DNA of 64,000 nt from Neoceratodus forsteri (taxonomy: Eukaryota > Chordata > Ceratodontiformes > Ceratodontidae), in assembly GCA_016271365.2 (NCBI GenBank), contig CM057455.1, positions 1,557,474,501 through 1,557,538,500 on the forward strand. Reading direction: 5' to 3'. A program made the position numbers and the translations under genes. The notes under the pieces are model-generated. The model ran no database searches. It saw only the letters and a program-made list of their open reading frames with translations, and was not told the origin of the DNA. Each line of letters starts with the position of its first letter. Position 1 is the first letter of the stretch. This document shows positions 32,034-42,325 of the stretch, one piece after another.

Positions 32034-32970
32034 TTAAGTCTCCCCTCATAGGGCTTCTGATGCAGACCTGCACCATATTAGTTGTCCTTCTCTGGACCAC
32101 CTTCACTCTGTTTGTCCTTTGGGAGATGTGGTCTCCAGAACTGTGCACAGTATTCTTGGTGGGGTCTTACCAGTGATATACAGATGCAACACCACCTCCC
32201 TCTTTCCGCTGGTGATTCCTCTCCATATTCATCCCAGCATCCCACTTGCCATCCCAGCTGCCTTGTCGTACTGCCCAGCCACTTTTAGGTCATCCAATAT
32301 AATTACCCCCAGGCCTCTTTCCTGTTTGGTGGTCGTCAGTACTACCCCACCCATTTTGTACTCTGCCCCAGGTTTCTGTACCGCAAGTGCATTATTTTGT
32401 ACTTTTTTCACTTTGAAACTCAGCTGCCATACCCTTGACCACTCCTCAAGTTTCTCAGGTCATTGCTCATCCTTTCTACCCCCCCCCCCGAGTGTCTACC
32501 TTATTGCAAATTTTGGTGTCATCCACAAAGACGCAGACCTTCCCTTTCAGCTGCTCTATAGTGTCACTTATAAAGACATTGAAGAGGGCTGGTCCAAGCC
32601 CTGGTCCTTGAGGCACCCTACTGGTCACCTTCCCTTCCTTGGAGAGAACTTCATTTACCACCACCCTCTGCTGCATATCCCCCTAACCAATTTCTTAACA
32701 AGTTAACCACCTTTGGACCCATCCTAAGCTACCTAGCTTGCCTACAAGTTTCCTATGTGGAACGATGTTGAAAGTCTTATTGAAATCTAGGTAGGCCACG
32801 CCCACTGCTTCACCCTAATCTAGCTCCCTGATGAAGCAGTCAAATAAATCTGATGGATTCATTTGACTTGACCCCCCCCATCTGTCAATCCATGCTGCTT
32901 CGGGTCCTGCCACCCACTGAATTCAAGATCCTTTCCTTCAGCAGTGATTCCATTAACTTTCCCACCACTG

Positions 32971-34083
32971 AAACATAGAATTTGATGGCAGATAAGGACC
33001 GCTTGGACCACCCAGTCTGCCCATTTCCATACCTAATGGATAAGCTGCAGATCCTAGTTAACCAGCAGCCTACTTCTTCCTACCCCCACCCCCTAGAATT
33101 GCCTTATGACTGTCCCATGCATGCTTGAATTCCACCACTGTTTTTGACTCAACAACCTCCTTCAGAAGGCCATTCCATGCATCCACAACCCTCTCTGTGA
33201 AAAAATACTTCCTTAAATTACCTCTGAGCCTCCCCTCTATCTTCAAATTGTGCCCCTTGTTCTACACTTTTTGAAAGATGCTACCCTCTTAGACTTTGTT
33301 GTCTTCCTTGAGGTACTTGAAAGTTTCTATCATGTCCCCCTCTCCCTCCTTTCCTCGAGGCTATACATATTAAGCTCCTTAAGTCCTCTTCATATGTCTT
33401 CTGGTGCAGACCCTGCACCATTTTAGTTTCCCTCCTCTGGACAGCCTCCATCCTGTCTATGTCTTTGCGGAGATTGGGTCTCCAGAACTGCACGCAGTAC
33501 TCCAGATGGGGTCTCACCAGCTGTCTGTACAGAGGGATAATAACTTCCTGTTTTCTACTGGTGATGCCTCTCCCTATGCATCCTAGTATCCCCCCAGCCC
33601 TTCTTGCTGACCTCTCACATTACTTGCCCACCTTTAGGTCATCTGATATGACTACCCCCAGGTCCCTTTCCATTTTTGTTGTTGTTAGTATCTCACCACC
33701 CATTGTGTACTCTTCCCCTGGGTTTTTGTTTCCCAGGTGCATTACCTTGCACTTCTTAGCATTGAATCTAAGCTGCCATACATTTGACCATTACTCTAAC
33801 CTTGCCAAGTCCCTTCTCATCCTTTCCACCCCACCTTGTGCATCAACTCTGTTGCAGATCTTTGTGTCATCTGCAAAGAGACATACTTTTCCTTCCAGTC
33901 CCTCTGCAATGTCGCTTATAAAGACATTGAAGAGGACCGGTCCTAATACTGAACCCTGCGGTACCCCCCTAGTAACCCCCCTTTCTTCAGAGTGGACTCC
34001 ATTTACTATTACTCTCTGTGTCCTATTCTCCAGCCAATTCTTTACCCAGGCTGTCATCTTGGGACCCACTCCCAGGCTGGCTA
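32971..34083 (-). mobile_element. Younger CR1/L3-type LINE inserted in the older copy
   Basis: ACTG flanks both sides (32967-32970 and 34084-34087). The 3' end starts at AAACATAGAATTTGATGGCA. The RT palm is the best preserved of the window: 34069-33791 gives an open frame of 92 codons with [38 protein letters not shown] and the catalytic LFADDTKICNRV (about 33860). Downstream, ERDLGVVISDDLKVGK-like and ILPLYR-like blocks are in other frames. The copy is truncated at its 5' end within the RT. Confidence 0.85.
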
Positions 34084-35545
34084 ACTGCTGTCAGGCTGAT
34101 TGGTCTATAATTGCCAGCCTCTTCCCTGCTACCCCTTTTATGTAGTGGGACTACATCCACCCTCTTCCAGTCCTCTGGAGTCACTCCTGTTTCCAATGAG
34201 CTGATAAAAGGACTGTCAGAGGTGCAGCCAGTACCTCTCTGAGCTCCCTAAATGCTGTCTGGCCCCATTGCTTTGTCCACTTTAAGACTAGTGAGTCCCT
34301 TCAGGACTCTGTCCTCTGAGAATGGACTAATGCCCACCTCCCTCCAATACTCCTGTTACTTTTTTGTGGCCCCTACCCTTCTCCTCCTTCTGTGAACACT
34401 GAGCAAAAGTATCTGTACAGGATGCCTCTGTGATTACTGAGCAAAAGCATCTGTTCAGAATGTCTGCCTTTTCCTGGTTCCTCTCTGCACAGTTCCCCCT
34501 TTCCCTTTTTACCATACAATCCCACCCCAGTCTTTCTCTTTTCACTGACATCCCTAAAAATGTCTTGTCCCATTTTGTTAACGCCTGGGCTGTTCTCTCT
34601 TCCGTTTGTGCCTTTGCACTCCTTACTGTCCTTCCTGTTTCCCTTTGTTTCCCCTGTACACTTCTCTAGCCTCCTCCCTCTGTGTCCCCCTTATACCTTC
34701 TGAATGCTACTCTCTTAGCTTTTACCTTTTTCACCACTTCTTTTGAGAAATATAGCAGTCTATTTTTCCTTTTGTTCACTCATTTTTTTTTCCATAGAGC
34801 TGTTTGCTCCTCCATTGCCACCTTTGCCTGCCATCGGGTCCATAGCCTGGCAGCTCCCAACCCCGTCAGCCATCCCCTCCTCATACCATCGCACCAGTGG
34901 GGATCTGCATGGAGTGGGGCCCAAGAGCACTGGGGGCCGTCACACACAGCAACAGAGAGACATAGGGTTTCTATGATTTTTCTCCCCTCTAGACCCAGGG
35001 CTGCATCTGGCACGGTGGGGACATGCACATGGAGGCGCCCATGTGCTTCCAGAACCACAGCCTCCTTCCATTCTTCTAACATAATGTTAGGGCCCCCCCC
35101 AAAGACCTCTGCTCTGACCCGCAGCCTCCACTGGATGTCAGGGGAGAGTGAGGAAGCTTGCCTCCCCAGTCCAGGAGATGACAGCAGCCCAGTGTTTGCT
35201 TCAATCAACTCCCAGCCCTCCCTTCCCCCGACGACCTGAGATCACTCCCTAACTTGGGTCATCAGTGTGACGTGAGGTGTGGCGTTCAGCGCCTCCAGGC
35301 CGGACATGCTTTTGCTCACTTGCATGACACAGAGGTTTGTTGCCCTCACTATGTCCCTTTTTATATTCGTCCACTGTTTTCCCACTCCACCCAAGTCATT
35401 CCCCATGCCAGCTCATCACTGAGGCATTCACGCCACTTTTATAAAATCTGCTCTCCTGAGGCCAAGGACCCTTGCGCTTGTGTTGTTCCATTCCACAACT
35501 GTCCTTATTGAACCACACTGTACGGTGATCGCTGGTCTGATAAAC

Positions 35546-36075
35546 TGCCTGATCAACCATAATATACATAAGCTACCATACCTGTATAAGCCTATATAAT
35601 ATCACATATATACTAGGGTTGAGTAGGCAGTTTAATGTTAAATCGCAATATTTGCACCCTAATAATGTGCCAGTCCCTAAATTGCATAGAGTCAGTTCCA
35701 GGATCTCTGAATCCAATAAATTTGATAAAGGTCAGTTCAGCGGTTTAAAAGTTTTAGAAGGTTGGCAACCCCAAACAGTATGGAAATGAAGACCCTGGAA
35801 ATTGAAACCTGAAACATTCAGGTTCATTAGCTCAGCTGCATGATATTTTGTTGGGTAACTTTGCAGATAGAGGTATAGTTTCTAAATTGTTTACAGAATA
35901 AAGTGCTGTTTTTGCCCATGTGCAGAAGATTTTTTCAACATTCTAAAGATAACCTGAGTTTTGCAAAACTGACATATGTCAGTTTTATTGGGGGGGATCC
36001 AAATTTCATTATTCTAAATCATTGTTTTGATGCACCTTTGAGTCACAAAAACAGTCCCTGAACTTTTTACATTGC
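35546..36075. other. Unassigned noncoding segment
   Basis: No supported gene. Several short phrases (CTGAATCCAATAAATTTGATAAAGG, and AGGTTGGCAACCCC at 35758) do not match other repeats here. Confidence 0.35.
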
Positions 36076-36525
36076 TGGCAGCCAAGAACTCATCCCCGCT
36101 GCTGGCACTGGAACCCCCATAGTACCTCCAGTGGTCAGGAGCTGATCTCTGCAACTGGCAACCCCCACCCACCAGAATTATATAACAGCCTCAGTGGTTA
36201 CCCAGCCCCATGACTGGTACCCTCTTCCTACCTAGACTTCAGTAAAACTGGGGGCAGTTGCTTACACTACTGCCGGTAACCCCTTCCTCCTAGTCTTCAA
36301 AAAAAAAAAAACACACCAGGTACTCAACCCCACCACTGGTACCCCTCCCACCCAGCAGATCTTGAAGAATACCAGCACTGGGTGCCCAACCCCACTGCCA
36401 GAACCCCCTCCAACCTGCCTGATCTTCAGTAATACTGGTGGCTGGTACCCAGCCCTCTTGCCAGTGACCCCCTTCTAACCGAACTTCAGTAAACCTAGAG
36501 GTGCCCAGATCCCTGCTTGTAGCTT
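36076..36525. repeat. C-rich minisatellite, about six units of 70-80 bp
   Basis: The unit contains GGTACCCAGCCCCACTGC, CCCCCTTCCTACC and GATCTTCAGTAATACTGG. Starts are near 36095, 36190, 36255, 36325, 36385 and 36445. An A run at 36298-36311 interrupts one unit. On the complementary strand an open frame of 92 codons exists only because the period is near a multiple of three; it is not a gene. Confidence 0.82.
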
Positions 36526-38001
36526 GCAAAAGATTTAATTCACAGGGTGGAGCTGGAGGATATACCACTTGGGGTGGTGGGAGGAGCTTAGCTTGAAGTC
36601 TTCCGATGACTCAGCTTTCTCTAACAGAACTGTCAGAGTGCGGATTTGAACTGTACACCACTAGTATTACTACAGTTAAAGGTGACTAACCTATGTTTAC
36701 TCACTAGTCACAGCATACAAAGAAATTAAGTGACTCAGAACTCTGCAGCATGAATAATCAGATACCGACCACTAACGGGCAGTGCAAAATCTGCAGCCAG
36801 TTTTTATTGTTCCTAATCATCCTCTGGGCGCACTAAATATTTTATTTGATTTGGTTAACCTGGAAATTGGCCCTAAAAAAACTGAATTTCTCCAACCTCT
36901 GCTAATTGGAGTTTACAAATAATGCTGATGGTAGCATACAACATGGAAGCAGGAGTTTTAATATTATTTTTCAGAGGGTGTAAGACATTCAGATAGTGAT
37001 GCCCTTCCTATCTACCACCTTATACATAATGCAGCAAATTAATAGTTTATCCAATAATTTTAGGGGATGATGCATTCTGTCACCCTGTGTTACAGATAAA
37101 CCACCAACACATGAGCGCACGGAGAAGTAATGCTATCACAAAACAAAATACAGTGATACAACAGGGGTGGTTGACAGGGGCATTATAATAAGCCCCTAAA
37201 CATGAGAATAAGGAATAGCTACACTGTACGGGGCAGAAACTGAAATAACTGTTTTTCTGCTCCTTTATAACTAGAGACTGTACAGTGTATCATTTATTCT
37301 TTTAAGTACAGGCACGGTGACCTGCATCACATCCTGACTGTGTCTTCAAGACCCAATATAGTTAGGAAAATAAATGTTGAGGAAGCAAACGGTGGTAGTA
37401 CAGTACATGGATTGTATGGTGTTTTGTTTTTTGTCACTGTTAATTTAGCAGGAATTAATTTTGCATGGACTAGCTTTAAAAACTCTGGGTTATGTAAAAA
37501 TGTAAGTAAACTGTATGTAAGACACAGTAGGATGTTTTTATGCTATGTAATGACCACATGCCCAGTGCTTCAGCAACTTAAAGTGCAATTATGTCATAAC
37601 CCACGCCCTAAAGTGTCTTATTATGCTAATAAAATAGATATACTGAAAAACAATAAAAAGTTAATTTTTGCACTGAAAACAGACAACTAGTATACTGTAG
37701 TCCCCACTACCTTTCATCTGTCTTTCCATTCATTCAGTAGATGGAATGTTTGTTTACCACAGAATACAGGAATTTAAAATTCTGCAGAATTCAGCTGGCA
37801 GAATGTTTGCCCCTTTCCCCCCAATACACCACCGCACGCATACAACAGAAGGCCCCATATGGAGACATGGTCTCAGTTTTAGCTGCTGTAATTAGAGCAG
37901 CAGCAGATACCCTGGTAAGCGAGGAAGAATAGGAGGGGGATTTTTCATTTGTGTATGTGTCTAAGGAGGGGATTTTGAAGAGAAAGAACTTTTTTTTTTT
38001 G
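36526..38001. other. Unassigned segment with an unrecognised 116-codon frame
   Basis: At 36640-36655 GGATTTGAACTGT resembles a reversed tRNA B box, so a tRNA-derived piece may be present on the minus strand. 37340-37690 (plus) is an open frame of 116 codons starting MSSRPNIVRKIN and rich in Asn/Lys and Cys. It has no recognisable motif, no neighbours and AT-rich codons, so I do not call it a gene. The rest shows nothing. Confidence 0.35.
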
Positions 38002-38005
38002 TTAA

Positions 38006-38660
38006 GAGCTACTGACATGAATATGTCCGTAGGGCAGACAGTTCATGACAGGAAGTTGTCTGCCCAAAGACCTAATAAAGCCACTTCTTAGAAATTTTTG
38101 AAAAAGGGGTTATTTAGACACCAAATGAATGACCTTGTCGGCAGTATTTCCTTGTTCAACTGAGTTGCCCATTGTAAGCTGCAGCCCACCCTTAAAAACC
38201 ACGTTATAATGATGTGAAATAGAGGAGGGGCTGCAATGTAACTAATAGGTGAACAATGGGTTTGGGGCAGTGATGACCTTTATAGGTGTTTATTTATATT
38301 TGTAGGCAATTGTATATGTAAAGGGGAAGTACACTATGGTATACTACTTCCTTTGCATGTACAGTTGCTTACAAATGTATATAAACACATATAAAGGCAG
38401 TCACTAACACAAAACGTATTAAGACACCTATTAGTTACATTGCAGCCCCTTTCCTACTTCACACCATCATAACTTGGTTTTTAGGGGTGGGGCTGCAGCT
38501 TGTGATTGGCAGCTCAGCTGAACAAGAAAGTATCATGGACAAGGCAATACATTTATCATCTAAATAACCCTCTTTTAAAAAATTAAAAAGTGGCTCTGTT
38601 AGGTACTTGGGCAAGCAGCTCTTGTCACGAGCTGCCAGCCCTGAGGACCTCAGTTGCTCT
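38006..38660. mobile_element. TTAA-flanked palindromic MITE, 655 bp
   Basis: TTAA stands at both edges (38002-38005 and 38661-38664). The arms pair over essentially the whole length: GAGCTACTGAC with the complement of CCTCAGTTGCTCT; GGGGTTATTTAGA (38106) with TCTAAATAACCCTC (38559); GGGGCTGCAATGTAACTAAT (38227) with ATTAGTTACATTGCAGCCCC (38431). The centre is near 38341 (AGTACACTATGGTATACT). It is noncoding. TTAA targets suggest a Kolobok or piggyBac origin. Confidence 0.82.
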
Positions 38661-38664
38661 TTAA

Positions 38665-39419
38665 TTTAAGGAATTTTTAGTTTTTAGGGCCTACAGTGGT
38701 GATCCTATAAAAGTTTGGAAGTACACTGAAGTTCTTTTAGTGAGTAAAAGTGACATTCATGTTTGTATTGACAATCAGGAATTGTTCTGGAGAGGCAATG
38801 GTATGTCACTGTGCTATGTCCTAGTTGTAGTGAGATGTCCTAAACCAATGTTTTTAGAATCTTTTGACCCGTCATGATGCAGTGCATTTCCTACTCCTTT
38901 TATAAGGGAGATTAGTCTATGGCTAAATTTTTTACATTTTTTGGTAGTCTATCCTTAGTCAATATTGTTAAAAATATAGACTTAAAAAAGTTTAACAAAT
39001 ATTTTCTGAATAATGTAGTGTGGTGTGAAGGGACAGAAGAGCACTATTTTTATCTCGAGGGGCTTACATTGGACAGAAACTGACAAAGAACACACTCTGT
39101 CATAGAATTCTTTGACACATAGACAGTTAAAGACAGATGCAGATTTTCATCTACCTGGTTTGCCCTGGTTTCTAACCATGAGGTATTAGCTACCAATCAT
39201 ATTCTCAGTACTTGTGTAAACCAGAGTTCCTAATTATCCATTTGTGTTAGTCCCACAGCACCCCACTCAGCTGGTCAGAAACACTGAGGGCATGGAGAGC
39301 ATTGAGTAAAACGGTGTGTGTTGGAGTGGGGGGGGCTTAGGAACACACTTTACCAGTCCCACTTTCAAGAAACCCTAACTTTGTACCCGGGTTTTGGGGG
39401 GTATTCCAGACATGGCACA
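38665..39419. other. Unassigned noncoding segment
   Basis: No gene or repeat structure is recognised. It lies between the TTAA palindrome and a LINE 3' part and could be the decayed upstream body of that LINE. Confidence 0.35.
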
Positions 39420-40723
39420 ATAGCAGGATACAGGGTGTGGGAGACATACTGTGTAGAAATTTGATCAAAACGTTTAATGAAATAAAGGAAGCAGTAGAGG
39501 TCCCCAATAATCCTGTGTCTGCTTACTTGCAATGTAAGCATTATGTTAATACTCTGGACAAGGAAGACCTCCTGAAGGCAGGTATAGCTTCACTGGAGCA
39601 GGTAATTACAATCAAAAGGAACAACGCAGTTACAGTGATTTCAAGTGCTGTCATTCAGAGCAAGAGTTTGAGTTGACAACATGGCTCTGAATGTCAAATT
39701 CAAATAGGAAAGGGCTTTAAACTCTGTAATTCATAACAAGGGATGCAAGAAGGTATGTACACACACATGGGGCTTCTTGTCTGCAATAAATACAGGAAGA
39801 TGCAATATAAATTTGTGAACCAAGCCACCTAGCACAGTATACAAATTTAATCTGGGTATATCCCACATCTCTGGCTGGTATAATAAGTAAGACAGCGCAT
39901 ATATTCATTGCATGTGGTCATGCAAACAACTGCAAATTGTTGCTGAGAGGCTGGACCAAATTTTTCACACAAGTATCCTGGTCACCCCGGTGAATATGTG
40001 GTTTGGGGTACAGGACCAATCAGAGAATAAGTTACTACTATATAAACAGAGAATAAGGCTCCTACTCACCCTAGCTAGATATTGTATACAGAATACATGG
40101 GTGTCACATGTGGCAGCCACAGTTCACATGTCATAGGAGTTGATCTTGAAAGTGCTTCCCTTGGAAAGGTGGACTCATCGGCTGGTGGACAGGGAAGGGT
40201 CTTTGAAAGCGCATGGCGTACATACATTGATTCCCTACCAGTGCCTTTAGGGGCTATAATAGGAACAGTTCTGGCTTAGCCCATTACTGAGCATTGCTAA
40301 GGGTTGGAAATAAGGAGTGGCAAAGGTCACAGCTGCCCGGCTGAATTATTTTAAGATCAGGGCCTGGATGAAAGATAGGGGTTGCAGGGACAACTCCTTC
40401 TTGGTTATAAAGGCAGACGTTTTAGATTACTAGTATCTTACAGGTTATCTAGTAGATGTTTCTATCTGTTATGTTCTGTGTTGCCTTTTTTCCTCCAAAA
40501 TATGAGCAATCTGGTAAGGAATTAACTCAAACTGGATGCCACAGAAAATGCCATTGAATTATCTGTTTGTATAAAACCATATAATCATTTGTGTACTGCT
40601 TTGATGACAAAGATGGTGTAATATGTCCGAGCACATGTGTTGTATGTATTATGTTCGATGTTTTCATGTGGTATTGACTGGATGTTCAGACATTTCTTCA
40701 ATAAAGAGATTACACAAAAAAAG
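39420..40723 (+). mobile_element. L1/Tx1-like LINE 3' part
   Basis: 39437-39676 gives NLIKTFNEIKEAVEVPNNPV with YLQCKHYVNTL, matching the shape of the block before the C-terminal domain of L1/Tx1 ORF2 (phenylalanine-rich core, then a Y-x-Q-x-K/R-H motif). 39900-40275 reads WSCKQLQIVAERLDQIFHTS, LLLTLARYCIQNTW and LPVPLGAI, resembling the ORF2 tail with its Cys-containing WSC block. The 3' UTR ends with AATAAAGAGATTAC and an A run (40701-40721). There are several frame changes. Clade assignment is by pattern only. Confidence 0.5.
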
Positions 40724-40769
40724 ATTCAGTTGCTTGCATTGTACGTATGACTACAGACATATTATCAAA

Positions 40770-40975
40770 CTCATAGAAACATATAACCTGTACAGGGGCA
40801 GTATCGCTTTGCTTCTCCTGCTATCAAAGCCCCTCCCGATACACCCCAGCATCCTCAGTGCCCTACTGTATGTCTTATTGCACTGGACGGTTTGCTTCAG
40901 GGAGTAATTGATGATGACACCCAGATCCCCCTCCTCTATAGTAGTGTCCAGCCTGACCCCTCCCATCCATCACTC
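40770..40975 (-). mobile_element. CR1-type LINE remnant
   Basis: The minus-strand peptide GGVRLDTTIEEGDLGVIINY, followed by LRMLGCIGRGFDSRRSKAI and LPLYRLYV, is the CR1 block between palm and C-terminus (compare ERDLGVIISDDLKVGK in the other copies). It ends at CATAGAAACATATAACC on the plus strand, a reduced form of the CATAGAAACATAG tail. It appears internally deleted. Confidence 0.75.
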
Positions 40976-41884
40976 CAAACGTGGGTTCCTTTTCCCTAAA
41001 TGCATTGTCAGCCAAAACCATTTATGTCACTGACTGCATATTGGGGGAGTCATATACTCCTTGTAGTGGCACAGACAAATCTCCTCTGAAACTGGCTTCC
41101 TTTTACAGCCAGTACGTCCCGCAGGGTCTCACAGCTTCCAACATCCTGGATGAGCTTAATAGAGAGCTACAGTAGTGGCTTACACGACAAGGACTTTGTG
41201 TTTTTTTGTGGCTGTCAGTGGTTCAGATATAATTATATCATGGGGTAATATGAGAGCCCAGTGGGATTGCTGAGATAGCATCAGGTGACAATGCCTGTGC
41301 ACGCACGGTCCCTGTGATGCTCCCTCAGCCGAGATCCTAGGGCAGGGCAGCGCTGCTTCATTCCTCAAGAATGAAGCCTTGAGTGGCAGCCATACTGTGG
41401 TGTACCTTAGCGAGCGTGCCGTATGACACAATAGTACAAGTTTTGTGTACTGTTCAGGTAGTGACAACCCGGCCCATTGCCACTTGCATACAGTAGCCAC
41501 CGATGCACGCATCCCACCAACCTCTGTCCATCCACCTCATGGTGGCCCGGTTCCCCCCTGCCATATGTTGTCGTCATGCACCCATACATCCTGTGGACCT
41601 CTGGGGAGAGCAGGCGAATTTTAGCATGGTGCCGATCCTTCAGCGGTATTTAGTGTGGGAGCCGGTGGTCCATCCACAGAGAAAGAGACAGCCACACCTG
41701 TGACATTTGTCTGCTGCCTTGTAGGGGTTGGCAATGATGTCAGTGTGTGTGTGGTGATAAAATGCTACAGAAACTTCAGATAACGTACCATAGCATATTG
41801 TGATTCATGACAGGTCTCCCAGTGAGAACCCACCATTGTGTATTGATAAGGGAAGCTAATTGTCCTTCCTTTTCAGATAGGATA
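40976..41884. other. Unassigned segment, repeated in part near 42.3-42.6 kb
   Basis: No gene is supported. 41520-41660 (TTCCCCCCTGCCATATG, GGAGAGCAGGCGAATTTTAGCATGGTG) resembles 42470-42560 (TTCCCCCTGCCATATAGG, GAGAGAGCATGCAAATAGTAGCATAGTG), so both belong to one unidentified repeat family. The LINE fragment at 41885-42325 lies between them. Confidence 0.4.
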
Positions 41885-42325
41885 AAAATAAAGTTTGGAG
41901 TTTTGTTTTTAAGGGAATACGGGGTCTACTCCCTTTGGTTATCCAAGCACTTTTTTCTAACCAACATAGTCATCTAGGAACAAGGTCCCAGTCCAGAGGT
42001 TTATTCAGAGTCCCTCTCTATAAAAAGTCTGTTGGTCAGAGGTCAGTCCTGTTTAGGTCTATTTCATTTTTTAATGGTATTCCATCTGCAGTCACCAATA
42101 TTAGGACAGTCTGGATGTATAAGAATAAGTGTGTTGAATGGCTGAATACCTTTTCTGATTGTAACTGTTATTGTTAACACAGCATTGCTATGTGGATGTT
42201 TGTTTTATTATGTATGTCTGTAATATTTAATCTCGTATGTCCTCAGTGTTATGTTTTACTTGTTGCTTGTGAAAATGGGCGATTTGCTTATCTTGCTAAC
42301 AAGTATAAAAAATAAAAATGAAAAT
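41885..42325 (+). mobile_element. LINE 3' fragment
   Basis: 41935-42177 encodes a LINE-type C-terminus (HLGTRSQSRGLFRVPLYKKS, VGQRSVLFRSISFFNGIPSA, then TVWMYKNKCVEWLN), the usual R-T-R-S and W-N-x-L-P block. A UTR and an A/T-rich tail (AAAAATAAAAATGAAAATG, 42308-42326) follow. It is 5'-truncated. The clade is uncertain (CR1, Rex1 or I-like). Confidence 0.65.

Larger units (their letters stand above)
30294..35545 (-). mobile_element. Outer CR1/L3-type LINE, split twice
   Basis: The copy runs in three blocks on the minus strand: 30294-30730 (3' end with TATGTTTCTATA and the C-terminal domain), 32034-32970 (RT palm with VDDTKIC) and 34088-about 35545 (RT fingers to endonuclease). The blocks join smoothly when the insertions at 30731-32033 and 32971-34083 are removed: the flanking sequence reads CCTTAAGTCT and CCACCACTGCTGTCAGG. 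In the third block LKVDKAMGPDSI (34280), then WKRVDVVPLHKRGSREEAGN (34140), and further 5' SDHRTVWFNKDSCG (about 35520) are recognisable. A GC-rich stretch (34790-35250) is poorly matched and may be another old insertion. Confidence 0.78.

Noticed and set aside
34682..35239. Plus-strand 185-codon frame as a gene.
   Set aside because: It is antisense to the outer CR1/L3 LINE and comes from pyrimidine-rich and GC-rich sequence without family motifs.
36290..36568. Minus-strand 92-codon Trp/Gly-rich frame.
   Set aside because: It is produced by a minisatellite whose period is near a multiple of three.
37340..37690. 116-codon open frame as a possible host gene.
   Set aside because: No recognisable motif, AT-rich composition, no supporting neighbours or splice structure; compatible with chance.
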